This document shows, piece after piece, positions 10,160 through 18,300 of a stretch of DNA of 47,223 nt. Source of the DNA: DATKZH01 sp964475955 (lineage in GTDB: Bacteria > Planctomycetota > Planctomycetia > Pirellulales > Thermoguttaceae); contig CAYYZY010000044.1 of the NCBI GenBank assembly GCA_964475955.1, forward strand, positions 1 through 47,223, written 5' to 3'. Below the pieces are notes generated by a model, which saw only the letters and a list, made by a program, of their open reading frames with translations, had not been told where the DNA came from and did not search any database. Position numbers and translations under genes: made by a program. Each line of letters opens with the position of its first letter. The stretch's first letter is position 1.

Positions 10160-10243
10160 CCAGTGGGTGCATGCGAGGCGGCGGTCGCCCCCTGGATGAT
10201 GGTTCAGTCACTCGCGCGGCCCGGGTGACCCTAGTCGTTAGGG
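10154..10243 (+). other. attC-like recombination site 2
   Basis: Begins with GTCTAAC (10154-10160), an exact inverse core (RYYYAAC) that contains the stop codon of the gene before it. Ends with GTTAGGG (10237-10243), six of seven to GTTRRRY. Inside, GGGT pairs with ACCC and GCGAG with CTCGC. Length 90 bases, within the usual attC range. The next gene starts 14 bases after the core. Confidence 0.45.
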
Positions 10244-10256
10244 AGAAGGCGAAACC

Positions 10257-10601
10257 ATGACGCACGAAGTGTTCCTTCGCCTTCGAGAGGCGGGCAAGAT
10301 CGTGGCCGGGATCGACAACTCTGCCGCCATTCGCCTGATCGGCCGGCTCCCCCGGCGCTACCAAGCAGCCCACCACTTCTGGTCCTGGGTGTGGATGCTC
10401 TCGATCCCCGGGTTCATTGCGGTCGCGATCTTCGTGAAATGGTGGATTGGTGTGCTGCTCCTGCTATTCGTCACGCCCCTGTTATCCTCTTCGCTCAAGC
10501 GGAGCGCAGCTCAGTTCGTGCTCGAACACGCAACACAGAATGGTGAGTTCTTTGACCTCCTCGTGGCCAATGATCTACTGGTGTTCCGGGAGTATCCATA
10601 A
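10257..10601 (+). CDS. Small two-helix membrane protein, unknown function
   Basis: A 114-residue protein with an amphipathic N-terminal part (about 1-40), two adjoining membrane segments (about 41-78, containing WVWMLSIPGFIAVAIF and WIGVLLLLFVTPLL) and a short soluble tail. I do not recognise the family. GGGAGAAGG lies about eight bases before the ATG. It forms the second module of the cassette-like island, with its stop TAA inside the CCATAAC of the next attC-like site. No predicted function. Confidence 0.65.
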   Translation: MTHEVFLRLREAGKIVAGIDNSAAIRLIGRLPRRYQAAHHFWSWVWMLSIPGFIAVAIFVKWWIGVLLLLFVTPLLSSSLKRSAAQFVLEHATQNGEFFDLLVANDLLVFREYP

Positions 10602-10657
10602 CAAGCCGATGGACCGGACCGGCCTACGGCCGGCCGCTGATCTTCATCGCGTAGGAC
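10596..10657 (+). other. attC-like recombination site 3
   Basis: Starts CCATAAC (10596-10602, containing the stop codon) and ends GTAGGAC (10651-10657), both degenerate cores. The centre is very attC-like: CGATG pairs with CATCG, and CCGGCC-TAC-GGCCGG forms the tip. The layout AACAAGCCGATGG...ATCGCGTAGG strongly resembles common 60-base elements. The next gene starts 15 bases after it. Confidence 0.5.
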
Positions 10658-10672
10658 GTACGAGGAGACACA

Positions 10673-11086
10673 ATGGGACTCAAGAGCTGGCTGGCTAGGA
10701 AAGGGGCTGTCGGCGGCACTGCACGGTGGGCCGCGAAGGGCTATGATTTCTTCCGAAACCGCCATCCCGACCAATCTGAGTTCTCGGATGCATCCTTGTT
10801 TCGGCTGATGATAGTTGCGCGCTACGAAGTGTTTCCCGACGAGCGGAAGAAGGACTATCTCCTCTCCCAATGCGATCATGTTCAGGGCTTGGTTGGGCTT
10901 GTCGTTGAAATCCTCAAGGTCGAGGCCTCACTACACGAGAACGATGGCGACGTTATCCACATGTTCATCGAGGTGATCGACGACGAACTTACTAAGGCCG
11001 GAATACCCACTGCTGCTCGCCTTGGAACACACCACCGCATCGGGGACTACGCGCGGCAGGCGCTTGAGGTTCCACGGGTTGGTTAG
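10673..11086 (+). CDS. Hypothetical protein, third island module
   Basis: A 137-residue soluble protein, mostly helical in pattern, with a basic N-terminus (MGLKSWLARKGAV). I do not recognise a domain. The segment DERKKDYLLSQCDHVQGLVG and the acidic EVIDDELTKAGI suggest a helical bundle. GAGGAG is placed about eight bases before the ATG, supporting the start. It follows the attC-like site at 10596-10657 and precedes a palindromic repeat. Base composition is like the rest of the island and unlike the host flanks. Confidence 0.6.
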   Translation: MGLKSWLARKGAVGGTARWAAKGYDFFRNRHPDQSEFSDASLFRLMIVARYEVFPDERKKDYLLSQCDHVQGLVGLVVEILKVEASLHENDGDVIHMFIEVIDDELTKAGIPTAARLGTHHRIGDYARQALEVPRVG

Positions 11087-11090
11087 TCAA

Positions 11091-11167
11091 GTCAGGCTCC
11101 GCCTGACGAACACCGGCTGGAGCGCGTGACGAGAGCCTGATGGAGAACAGGTCAGGCGGAGCCTGAC
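11091..11167. repeat. 17-bp perfect inverted repeat, 43-base loop
   Basis: GTCAGGCTCCGCCTGAC (11091-11107) and its exact reverse complement (11151-11167). Each arm is also nearly palindromic, so each can fold alone. The position just after a stop codon suits a transcript-end structure, but there is no T-run. Confidence 0.85.
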
Positions 11168-11183
11168 TGAACTCAAGGAACGG

Positions 11184-11212
11184 TTGGACGCCGTCGGGGT
11201 ATCCATTAGGAT
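11184..11212 (+). promoter_or_regulatory. Candidate promoter of the PIN gene pair
   Basis: TTGGAC (11184-11189), 17-base spacer, TAGGAT (11207-11212). Transcription would start near 11219 and read through the attC-like site at 11229-11316 into the PIN gene at 11333. Confidence 0.55.
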
Positions 11213-11228
11213 GGAGCGGACGCGAAGC

Positions 11229-11316
11229 CGCTAACCAGGCGTACCGGAGTTGTCGATCCGCGCGGATTTGCCATGGACGCTTCGCTTCGGCGGCCCGGGG
11301 ATGCGTGACGTTCGCC
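11229..11316 (+). other. attC-like recombination site 4 (degenerate)
   Basis: Left CGCTAAC (11229-11235) and right GTTCGCC (11310-11316) keep AAC and GTT of the integron cores but not the rest. A perfect palindrome ATCCGCGCGGAT lies inside. The PIN gene starts 16 bases after it, the same spacing as at the other modules. Weak alone; supported by the repeated layout. Confidence 0.3.
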
Positions 11317-11332
11317 GTGAGAGGATTACGCG

Positions 11333-11824
11333 ATGGACACGGTCTACGTTGAGACGACCGTGGTGGGGAACGTCGCCGGACGCGTGCACCCCGACCCACT
11401 GGTCGCGTCGCGCCAGACGGTCACTCGCAGGTGGTGGACGACGGCACGACGGCACTATCGCTTGCTCGCTTCCGAGTTCGTGATCGACGAGTGCAGCGCC
11501 GGCGATCCGAGCGCCGCAAAGGAACGGTTGACCGCGTTGGAAGGCGTCGAATTGCTGGATACCACCGACGCCGTTGAGCACTTGGCCGATGCGCTCGTGA
11601 CCAGTGGCGCGCTGCCCGCGTCTCATCCTCGCGACGCGTTTCACGTCGCAATCGCGGCCGTTCATGGTGTACAATACTTGGTGACGTGGAATTTCAAGCA
11701 CATCGCGAATCCCATGCTCCAGAACAGGATTGCGTCCGTGTGTCGCGACAACGGTTTTGAGCCGCCCGTTATCTGTACGCCTGAGCAGCTCTTGGAGGCC
11801 GAAGGTGATTCCGACTCCGACTGA
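11333..11824 (+). CDS. PIN-domain (VapC-like) toxin
   Basis: A 163-residue PIN-fold protein, presumably a ribonuclease toxin. Motifs fit a well-populated VapC-like subfamily: VYVETTVVGN at the N-terminus (Glu where classical VapC has Asp), SEFVIDECSAGD, then HPRDAFHVAIAAVHG and YLVTWNFKHIANP with the last acidic and polar active-site residues, ending ICTPEQLLEA. The subfamily is normally followed by a small overlapping gene, as here (20-base overlap with the next reading frame). GAGAGG before the ATG supports the start. Expression probably comes from the TTGGAC/TAGGAT promoter at 11184-11212. Toxicity is inferred from the family. Confidence 0.85.
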   Translation: MDTVYVETTVVGNVAGRVHPDPLVASRQTVTRRWWTTARRHYRLLASEFVIDECSAGDPSAAKERLTALEGVELLDTTDAVEHLADALVTSGALPASHPRDAFHVAIAAVHGVQYLVTWNFKHIANPMLQNRIASVCRDNGFEPPVICTPEQLLEAEGDSDSD

Positions 11825-12014
11825 AGAGGTTCGTGCAATCCGACGTGAACTTGCCGCACGGTTCGGCAATGACGTGCATCGGATCGCGGAAGAAGCGCGG
11901 CGGCGGCAGCGGGAATCCGGGCGAACGTACATCTCGCTTCCGAAACGCCATCCGCCGTGCCGAGACACGGCGAACCAGACGTTGAACGCGGGCGGCCGAT
12001 CACGCGGGTCCTGA
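11805..12014 (+). CDS. Small partner (putative antitoxin) of the PIN protein
   Basis: A 69-residue protein starting at GTG 11805, six bases after GGAGG (11794-11798) and overlapping the PIN gene by 20 bases, so translation is likely coupled. The core EEVRAIRRELAARFGNDVHRI then AEEARRRQRESG matches the helical small proteins that usually follow this PIN subfamily and are taken to be antitoxins. The C-terminal third (after about residue 50) runs into the hairpin at 11981-12046 and looks unlike the family, so the end may have been changed by cassette fusion. An upstream ATG at 11730 in this frame is not likely the start. Confidence 0.65.
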   Translation: MIPTPTEEVRAIRRELAARFGNDVHRIAEEARRRQRESGRTYISLPKRHPPCRDTANQTLNAGGRSRGS

Positions 12015-12046
12015 GCGCACGATCCAACCCGCCCGCCGCGTTGGCT
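11981..12046 (+). other. attC-like hairpin at the island end
   Basis: GTTGAAC (11981-11987) to GTTGGCT (12040-12046), 66 bases. AACGCGG pairs with CCGCGTT at the ends, followed by GCGG with CCGC. It closes the low-GC island before the high-GC SEC-C gene. Core heptamers are degenerate. Confidence 0.3.
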
Positions 12047-12128
12047 GCGTCGTTACGTCACTCGTCCTTGTCCCACGAACGGGGTTGGCGGCTGCCCCGC
12101 CGGCCGGCGTATGCGCGAGCGTGAACCT

Positions 12129-12941
12129 TCACGGTTTCTTCCCGCGGCAGCAGCTCTTGTACTTACGGCCGCTGCCGCAGGGACAGGGGGCGTTTCGGCC
12201 GACGCGGGCGCTGCCCGAGGTCGGCGCGCGCGGGGGGCGGTGGGGAGTGTGGACGCCGGGCGTATCGTAGGCGATCCGCTGGGCCATGCCCGCTTCGAGG
12301 CACGTGCGAATGACCAGGGTCGCCAACTCGGCGTGCTCCGCTTTCGACAGGTTGCGGAAACGGTCCGGCTCGCGCCCGAATCGCGATCGGAGCTGATCGA
12401 AAAGCCCCTGATAGAGGCGGGGAAACACGGGAAGCGCAGCGCCGGTGCACATCCGGAAACCGTCGGGAAGGAAGAGGACGTGGCCGGCGATGACGTCGCC
12501 CCGGGTGAGGCTCCTGCTGAAGGAGACGTCGACGAGCAGGCCGCCCTCGTCGCGAAGCACGTCGCGAGCCATGATCCCCACGCCGCGAATGAGGCGATTC
12601 GCTTGGAAGAGGCCGAAGCGCGCCTCGCCCATCGCCCCAAGCAGCTTCATCTCGGTCGAGTCGGGCGGGTACGGCGCGGCGGCCAGATAGCGATCGATCG
12701 CGCTCGATCCGTCACGGCGCACCTGATGGATGGCGTAGTCCATGATGACCGCCAGCTCTTGCTCGGAGTCAAGGACCAGGCGGTTGCGCTTCAGGACTCC
12801 GAGCAGCCGGCCGGCCTCGTGGATCGTGTCCTTGGCCAGCGTCTCCACGAGTCGCTCATTCAGATCGCGGACGACCTCTCGCAACTGGTGGTACTTGGCG
12901 AGGGTCTCGTCGCGGGAGCGAAGAAGTTGCGTTGCCTCCAT
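12129..12941 (-). CDS. SEC-C zinc-motif protein of unknown function
   Basis: A 270-residue protein whose C-terminus carries a complete SEC-C motif, PCPCGSGRKYKSCC, expected to bind one zinc ion and known from SecA tails and many unrelated proteins. The rest is largely helical (EQELAVIMDYAIHQVRR, FQANRLIRGVGIMARD), with a probable beta segment GLLVDVSFSRSL. The start at 12941 is chosen because AGGAGG lies nine bases before it; the frame is open upstream to 13097 with no binding site. A promoter (12990-13018) fits this start. It is convergent with the cassette island. A regulatory or protein-binding role is plausible; nothing more can be said. Confidence 0.8.
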   Translation of the reverse strand: MEATQLLRSRDETLAKYHQLREVVRDLNERLVETLAKDTIHEAGRLLGVLKRNRLVLDSEQELAVIMDYAIHQVRRDGSSAIDRYLAAAPYPPDSTEMKLLGAMGEARFGLFQANRLIRGVGIMARDVLRDEGGLLVDVSFSRSLTRGDVIAGHVLFLPDGFRMCTGAALPVFPRLYQGLFDQLRSRFGREPDRFRNLSKAEHAELATLVIRTCLEAGMAQRIAYDTPGVHTPHRPPRAPTSGSARVGRNAPCPCGSGRKYKSCCRGKKP

Positions 12942-12989
12942 GAAGAGGGCCCTCCTGGCACGATGGGGGAAATCCGACGGCAACCTTCG

Positions 12990-13018
12990 AGTATACGGCC
13001 GACGGCCTTCCGAGAGAA
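12990..13018 (-). promoter_or_regulatory. Candidate promoter of the SEC-C gene
   Basis: Minus strand: TTCTCT (13018-13013), 17-base spacer, TATACT (12995-12990). The leader to 12941 would be about 42 bases. Confidence 0.45.
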
Positions 13019-13056
13019 GGTGCCCCCCAGGCGCTTCCCCGATCCGGGCGCTCCCG

Positions 13057-13062
13057 TAGAAT
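13057..13062 (+). promoter_or_regulatory. Candidate -10 box of the VWA gene
   Basis: TAGAAT lies 28 bases before the VWA start at 13090. The expected -35 position (about 13034) is poor, so support is weak. Confidence 0.3.
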
Positions 13063-13089
13063 GGAGGGTAGCCCCGGGGACGGTTTCCG

Positions 13090-13991
13090 ATGGCCAACGT
13101 TCGCGCGATCTACAGTCTGTTGATAAGCGCCGGCTTCCATGCCCTGGCCGTGTCGGTGCTGGCGGTGGCCACGCTCCGGGCGACGCGGAGCGAAGAGCCG
13201 CCGGCGCTGGTCGTCTCGCAGTGGGAGGGGCGCGATCCGCTCGAGGTGGTCGAATTCGAGGTGCCCCCGCCGGCGCCCGAGTCGTCCGACTTCCCCGTGG
13301 TGGGCCCGCCGGCCGACCGCCCGACGGTGGTCGGCGCGGGCGCGGTCGACGGTCGGGTGGAGGGCGATCTTTCCGCCCCCGGCGAGGCGGCGTGGGGCCT
13401 CGGCCTGCCGACCGGGGTGCTGGCCGGGTCGGGCGGGGGCGGCCTGGTCGAGGAGGGGGCGGCGACCTTCTTCGGCGCCACGGTCTCCGGCAACCGGTTC
13501 GTGTACGTGGTCGACGCCTCGCGCAGCATGGCCGGCACGCGCTTCCGCAAGGCGAAGCGCGAGCTGTTCCGCTCGATCGCCAATCTCCGGCCCGACCAGC
13601 AGCACTACGTGGTCTTCTTCGGGCTGGGGTCCTACCCGATGTACTTCCCCCAGCCGTGCCCCAGCCTGGTGCCGTCGGGCCCGGAGGCGCGCAAGCGGTT
13701 GGCGCGCTGGATGCGGCGCGTCGACCCCAACACGCAGCCGGCCACCAACGGCAAGGCGGCGATCTTGCTGGCCCTTGCGTTGGAGCCCGACGCGGTCTAC
13801 CTTCTCAGTGACGGCGCGTTCACCGACGACACGGTGCCGGCCCGTTCACCGACGACACGGTGCCGGCCCTGTTGGCGAACGACGACAACGAGGTGCCCAT
13901 CCACACGGTCGCCTTCGGCAGCGAAGCGGCCCGGCGCGACCTGGAGCGGATCGCCGCGGCGCACCACGGCACGTATCGGTTCGTGCGGTAG
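13090..13991 (+). pseudogene. VWA-domain protein broken by a 26-bp tandem duplication
   Basis: The first 245 or so codons encode an N-terminal membrane anchor (about 8-29), a Pro/Gly-rich linker and a VWA domain with FVYVVDASRSMAG as its metal site, ending in YLLSDGAFTDDTVPA. A 26-base sequence (13818-13843) is then repeated exactly at 13844-13869. Because 26 is not a multiple of three, the frame shifts. Downstream, in the shifted frame, the expected VWA end is intact (LLANDDNEVPIHTVAFGSEA to FVR) and stops at 13989-13991. Removing one copy restores a single 291-residue protein. Either a recent slippage mutation, a phase-variable site or an assembly error. Confidence 0.85.
13818..13869. repeat. 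26-bp exact tandem duplication inside a CDS
   Basis: Copies 13818-13843 and 13844-13869 are identical, each beginning GTTCACCGACGAC and ending GGCCC. See the VWA gene for the effect. Confidence 0.97.
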
Positions 13992-14038
13992 GGGCGAGAT
14001 CCGGCAACCATGTCAAAAGGGGCTCAAGGAGTCGCATC

Positions 14039-14767
14039 ATGCGCGTATCACGACGGGCGTTGGGCGGTCGTGGGGCAATCGTCGTCCTGGCTTTGGCCTT
14101 TCTCCCGCTTGCGGCGCGGCCCCGGGCCGAGGCGGCCGGGCGCCGACGCCCCACGGCGGAGCAGGTCTCGCGCCAGTACCAGCCGCTGCACCCCAAGCCG
14201 CGCAATCCGGCGGAGGAGCGGCAGATCGCCGTCATGCAAGACATGTACGAGAACCAGTCGCGCGGCATGGGAAACGTCTGGCCCGAGGACGGCCGGCTGA
14301 TACGGCTGCTCACCGAAACGGCCGGCGCCCAGCGCGTCGTGGAGGTCGGCACGTCGAACGGCTACTCGGCGATGTGGTTCTGCCTGGCCTTGCGCGCCAC
14401 CGGCGGCAAGCTCGTCACGCACGATATCGATCCGGATCGCATCGCGCTGGCCAAGGAGAACTTCAAGCGGGCGGGGGTCGAAGCGATGATCACGCTCGTC
14501 GAAGGCGACGCGCATCAGACCGTGCTGCGGCTGACCGAACCGATCGACGTGCTCCTGCTCGACGCCGAGAAGGAGGGATTCACCGACTACCTGAAAAAGC
14601 TCCTCCCGTTGGTGCGGCCCGGCGGCCTGATCCTCGCGCACGATTCGTCGGGCCAGGCCGACCAGATGGAAGACTACTTCCGGGCGATCGTCTCCCACCC
14701 CGACCTGGAAACGGTGTTCCTCGACCCCTCGCGCTGGGGCATGGCCGTGACGCGCAAGATGCGCTAA
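14039..14767 (+). CDS. Class I methyltransferase with an N-terminal signal segment
   Basis: A 242-residue O-methyltransferase-family protein. The SAM-binding region is clear: VVEVGTSNGYSAMWFCLAL (motif I), VTHDIDPDRI with the acidic ribose ligand, GDAHQTVL, DVLLLDAEKEGF and LVRPGGLILAHDS. Unusually, it begins with MRVSRRALGGRGAIVVLALAFLPLAARPRAEA, which reads as a signal peptide with a twin-arginine-like start. AAGGAG (14026-14031) lies seven bases before the ATG at 14039, so this start is well supported, and the segment is too long to be chance coding upstream of a shorter start. How SAM would be supplied outside the cytoplasm is unclear. The substrate is unknown. Confidence 0.85.
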   Translation: MRVSRRALGGRGAIVVLALAFLPLAARPRAEAAGRRRPTAEQVSRQYQPLHPKPRNPAEERQIAVMQDMYENQSRGMGNVWPEDGRLIRLLTETAGAQRVVEVGTSNGYSAMWFCLALRATGGKLVTHDIDPDRIALAKENFKRAGVEAMITLVEGDAHQTVLRLTEPIDVLLLDAEKEGFTDYLKKLLPLVRPGGLILAHDSSGQADQMEDYFRAIVSHPDLETVFLDPSRWGMAVTRKMR

Positions 14768-14850
14768 GGCGCCGCACGTCGAGACGGAAAGGCCTAAGCC
14801 TCGCCGGCGCCCCGGGCCGGGGCTTACGTGCGCCGGCCGCGTACGGCCGT

Positions 14851-15039
14851 TTAGTGGGCACAGGTCGCGGGAGGGGGCGCTTGGGCGATCCGCTCGAAAA
14901 GCTCCTGCCGATGCACGGGGATTTCCGGCGGGCACTCGAAGCCGAGCTTTACCCGGTCGCCGCGCACGTCGAGGACGACCACGTAGATGTCCTTTCCAAT
15001 GACCACGCGTTGCCCCTTCTTGCGGCTGAGCACCAGCAT
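14851..15039 (-). CDS. csrA: CsrA, RNA-binding post-transcriptional regulator
   Basis: A 62-residue CsrA with the full signature: MLVLSRKKGQ at the start, VVIG, and GDRVKLGFECPPEIPVHRQE, the region that holds the RNA-binding Arg (here HRQE) in the conserved spot. It should bind GGA motifs in mRNA leaders as a dimer, blocking or altering translation. The ribosome site AAGGAGGT lies six bases before the ATG and sits in GCAAGGAGGT, itself close to a CsrA target, so autoregulation is plausible. The leader is about 180 bases, from a strong promoter at 15224-15251. The C-terminus ends in a Pro-rich tail (APPPATCAH). FlaG/FliW partners are not in the window. Confidence 0.95.
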   Translation of the reverse strand: MLVLSRKKGQRVVIGKDIYVVVLDVRGDRVKLGFECPPEIPVHRQELFERIAQAPPPATCAH

Positions 15040-15199
15040 GGGGGGACCTCCTTGCGGAATCCATTTCGGTCCGGCCGGGCGCGAGGAGAGGTCGCCGCTT
15101 GGAGCCGTACCCGAGGGAACGGGCGGAGCCGGCGACTTCGGTCCTTCGAGTGGGTCTCCCGGAAGACCGTGCGGGAAAGAGCCTTTGGCAAATTCTGCC

Positions 15200-15218
15200 A
15201 GATGTGCCTGTCACATCT
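15200..15218. promoter_or_regulatory. Inverted repeat over the csrA transcription start
   Basis: AGATGTG (15200-15206) and CACATCT (15212-15218), 7-bp arms with a 5-base loop, lie where csrA transcription should begin (about 15217 on the minus strand). A second short pair, TGGCA/TGCCA, adjoins at 15186-15200. They could be an operator or a 5'-end mRNA hairpin. Confidence 0.4.
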
Positions 15219-15223
15219 GAGCT

Positions 15224-15251
15224 ATCCTAGCGCGCGGCGGGTCGGCGTCAA
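15224..15251 (-). promoter_or_regulatory. Candidate csrA promoter
   Basis: Minus strand: TTGACG (15251-15246), 16-base spacer, TAGGAT (15229-15224). One of the best promoter matches in the window. Confidence 0.6.
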
Positions 15252-15355
15252 GCGAAAAACCGCCGGAAATCCGCGCCCCTCCTCGCGGACCTGTCGCAAG
15301 CCCTGCGCGCAGTGCTAGCACGGCGGCCGACCGCAAGGCCGTTCCCCAGGCCGGC

Positions 15356-18300
15356 TCACTCGCCCCGCAGCGCGGCCAGAAGCGGCGCGGCCAGCACGGC
15401 GCGAACGGCGCCCAGGCCGGCGACCAGCCCCACGGCCAGGACCAACAGGAGCGTGCCGGCGAGCGAGCCCCAGGGGATCGCCGCCCTGCCCGAAGCCAGA
15501 TGCGGCAGCACGGCGACCAGGGCCGCCGCCACGCCGCAGGCCAGCCCGGTCACCAGCAGCAGGCCGTTTTCGAGCATCACCATCCGGGCCAGCGCACGGC
15601 GTCGAAAGCCGATCGCCCGGAGCAGGGCCAGTTCGCCGCGCCGCTCGAGCACGCTCCGCAACTGCACGGCGGCCAGCCCGAAAGTACCCAACAGCAACCC
15701 CAGCCCGCCCAGGCTCTGAAACGTGCCCAGGTAGGTGTTCTGGACCGCGAGGAAGCGTGCCAGGCGCTCGCCCGTGGTTTCGCTCACCAGGCCGTAGTCG
15801 CCCAGGGCGGCGCCCAGCGCCCGTTGCACGGCGCGCGTCGCATCGGGCGGCGTTTCGATGAGGAAGAACCGGTAGCCGCTGGTTTCGGGGAAGTGGTCGA
15901 GCAGGGCGGGCTCGCTCACCAGGAGGTCGCCCTGGAAGATGCTCCGGGGCAGTACGCCTACCACCACGAGGCGGACCGTTTCGCCGCGCCGGTTGCGCAC
16001 GTCGAGCGACGGATTCCGCTTGCTCAGGTGGAGGAGGTAGGTGGCCGTCGAGGCGTCGGCAAACGCCGGCACGCGCGCGACGCCGTCGTCGCCGCGCCCC
16101 GGGTCGCGCTCCAACAGGCGCCACGGATTCTCAGCCTCGGCCTCGCTCGGTTCGACCCAGGGCACCACCTCGAAGCCGTCGCGCTCGATCAGCCGCTCGG
16201 GCACGCCGAGGACCCGCGGGTCGCGCGGCCTGTACAGGTTGAGGCACGTGGCGTCGTCGCCCGACCTGACGCGCAGCGCGTACGCGTCGGCCCGTTCCAG
16301 CAGGCGCGACTCTTCGGGCGAGAAGCCGAGCTCGGCGCGGCCGGTCGGCGCGTTGAGGTCGTAGAAGACGGGCTGATCGGTTTCGGCGACCAGGGCGAAC
16401 CCGCCGTTGCCGCTGTCGCGCCGGGGCGTCTGCCCGGTCGGGTCCATCCGAAACGCGCTGACCGAGACGATCAGGAAGGAGGCCGCCGCGACCAGGCCGA
16501 TCGTCAGCGTGCTCCGCCCCGGGTTTCGGGCGAGGCTCCGCAGGGCCATGCGTGTGAGGTTGCCCCGGCCGACCGCCACGACCGATCGCAGCGTGCCGGC
16601 TCGCAGTCGCGACCAGGCCAGCGTCAGCGAGGCGGCCAGCACCATGGCGCCCGCCCCGAAGAACGCCCCCGCCTGCATCTCATCCCCCACGCGCGCGGCC
16701 AGGAGCCCAAAGACCAGCGCCGCCAACAGCAGCGCGCCGCCCACCCAGCGGCCGAACCGGCCCCGGGTTCCGCGGGCCGCCGCCGAGCCGATCTGCCCGG
16801 CCAGAAGCCGCCGGGCCGGGGCCCCGCGCGTCCGCCACACGGCCCAGAGGATCGCGCCGAGGGCGACGGCCACGCCGGCCAGGTATCCCCACAACAGGCT
16901 CCAGGGGGCCTCGATCCCGAGGAAGGTGCTCTCCGTGTGCAGGCGCAGAAACGGCGTGCCCACCGCGGCCAGCCACCAGTGCTCCGAGGTGAGCCCGGCG
17001 AGCATCAACGCCGCGTAGCCGAGCCCCACGGCCACGCCGGCAAGGCCCCCCGACGCGGCGACGGCCAGCCCCTCGCCGGCGAGGATGCGGGCGACCTTGC
17101 GGCGGCCCAGGCCCACCGCCAGGAGGATGCCCACCTCGTTCGCCCGGCCGTCGATCCCCAGCCGGAAGAGCAGGGCGACCAGCATCACGGCCGCCGCGAT
17201 GATGAAGAAGCTGAAGCCGAGGAACAGGCTGCTGAACGAGGTGGCCCCTTTCGAGGCCTCTAGTCCCTGCTTCTTGACCGGCCGGAACATGAACCCCAAC
17301 GCGCCGGCCTGCGGCGCGAGGGCCTTCTCCAACGTCGCTTCGAGCTGTTCCCGCTGACGGTCGAGCTCCGCATCGGAAAACCCGCCCGCTCCTTCCTTCG
17401 GCGGCACGCGCCACGAGCTCGTCCGGCCGAAACGGCTCCCCCACAGCTTCCGGCCGGCCGCCAGGGAGACGAACGCCTTGGGGGTGGTTCGGTACTTTTC
17501 CCAGTATTGCTCGTCGCGGTCCTGCTCGTCTTCCGGGTACTTGGGGTCTTTGCGTGGAGGGCGGATGCGATCGCGCTCGAACGGGCGGAACGGCGGGTCC
17601 CAGTCGCTGATCGACTCCTCGTCGGTCACCCCGGGCACCTCGGGCGTGAAGGCCGGATCGTCGGCCGGGCCGGCCAGCCGGGCGACCGCCGCGAGGGTGA
17701 ACGCAGCCGTGCGCTCGCGCATCCGGCCGTGCGTGCTCTCCGGCTCGAAGTAGCTCAGGCGGACCGTGTCGCCGGGCTGGGCCTCCAGGTCGGCGGCCGT
17801 CCAATCGTTGAGCACGATCTCCTCGTCTTCGAGCGGCTCGATGGGCCGGCCCTCCGGGGTGCGAAACGGCCCCAGCGGCGGCTCCCCGACGAAATCGACC
17901 GCCGCCACCGTCGAGTACGCGAGCTGACGGTCGCCGACCGCGATCGTGTTGGCTAGGTAGGTCAGGGCGGCCTGCGCATCCCGGTCGGCCAGGGCCTCGG
18001 CCAGCACCCGATCGGCAACCGGGTCGAAAAGCATTCGCTCGGTGGTGACATTGAAGTACCGGCGCGCGGGCGGCGGCGTCGACCCGCTGCCGGACTCCTC
18101 CGCTCCGCCCGCGACTTCCACCCGAATGCCGTAGTCCTCCAGCTTCGGCCGCAACAGGCGCTGGAGGACCTTGCGGCCTCCGGGCGACGGCTTGCGGCGG
18201 GCGTCGTCGCCGGCGGCGACGAGGATGGCGTTGACGCGTCCCGGGCGGCGGCCGATCTCCCGGCGGAACAACCGGGCGCCCAACTCCAGCGACACGTAGG

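Noticed and set aside
12111..13811. 566-residue plus-strand frame over the SEC-C gene
   Set aside because: No domain; it is antisense to the SEC-C gene and then shadows the VWA gene in a different frame.
15180..15200. Sigma-54 promoter before csrA (TGGCAGAATTTGC on the minus strand)
   Set aside because: The GG and GC elements are 8 bases apart instead of 10, and a good sigma-70-type site is present nearby.
13090..15318. One 742-residue protein through the VWA gene and the methyltransferase
   Set aside because: It is read-through after the frameshift; the methyltransferase is clearly encoded in another frame with its own ribosome site.
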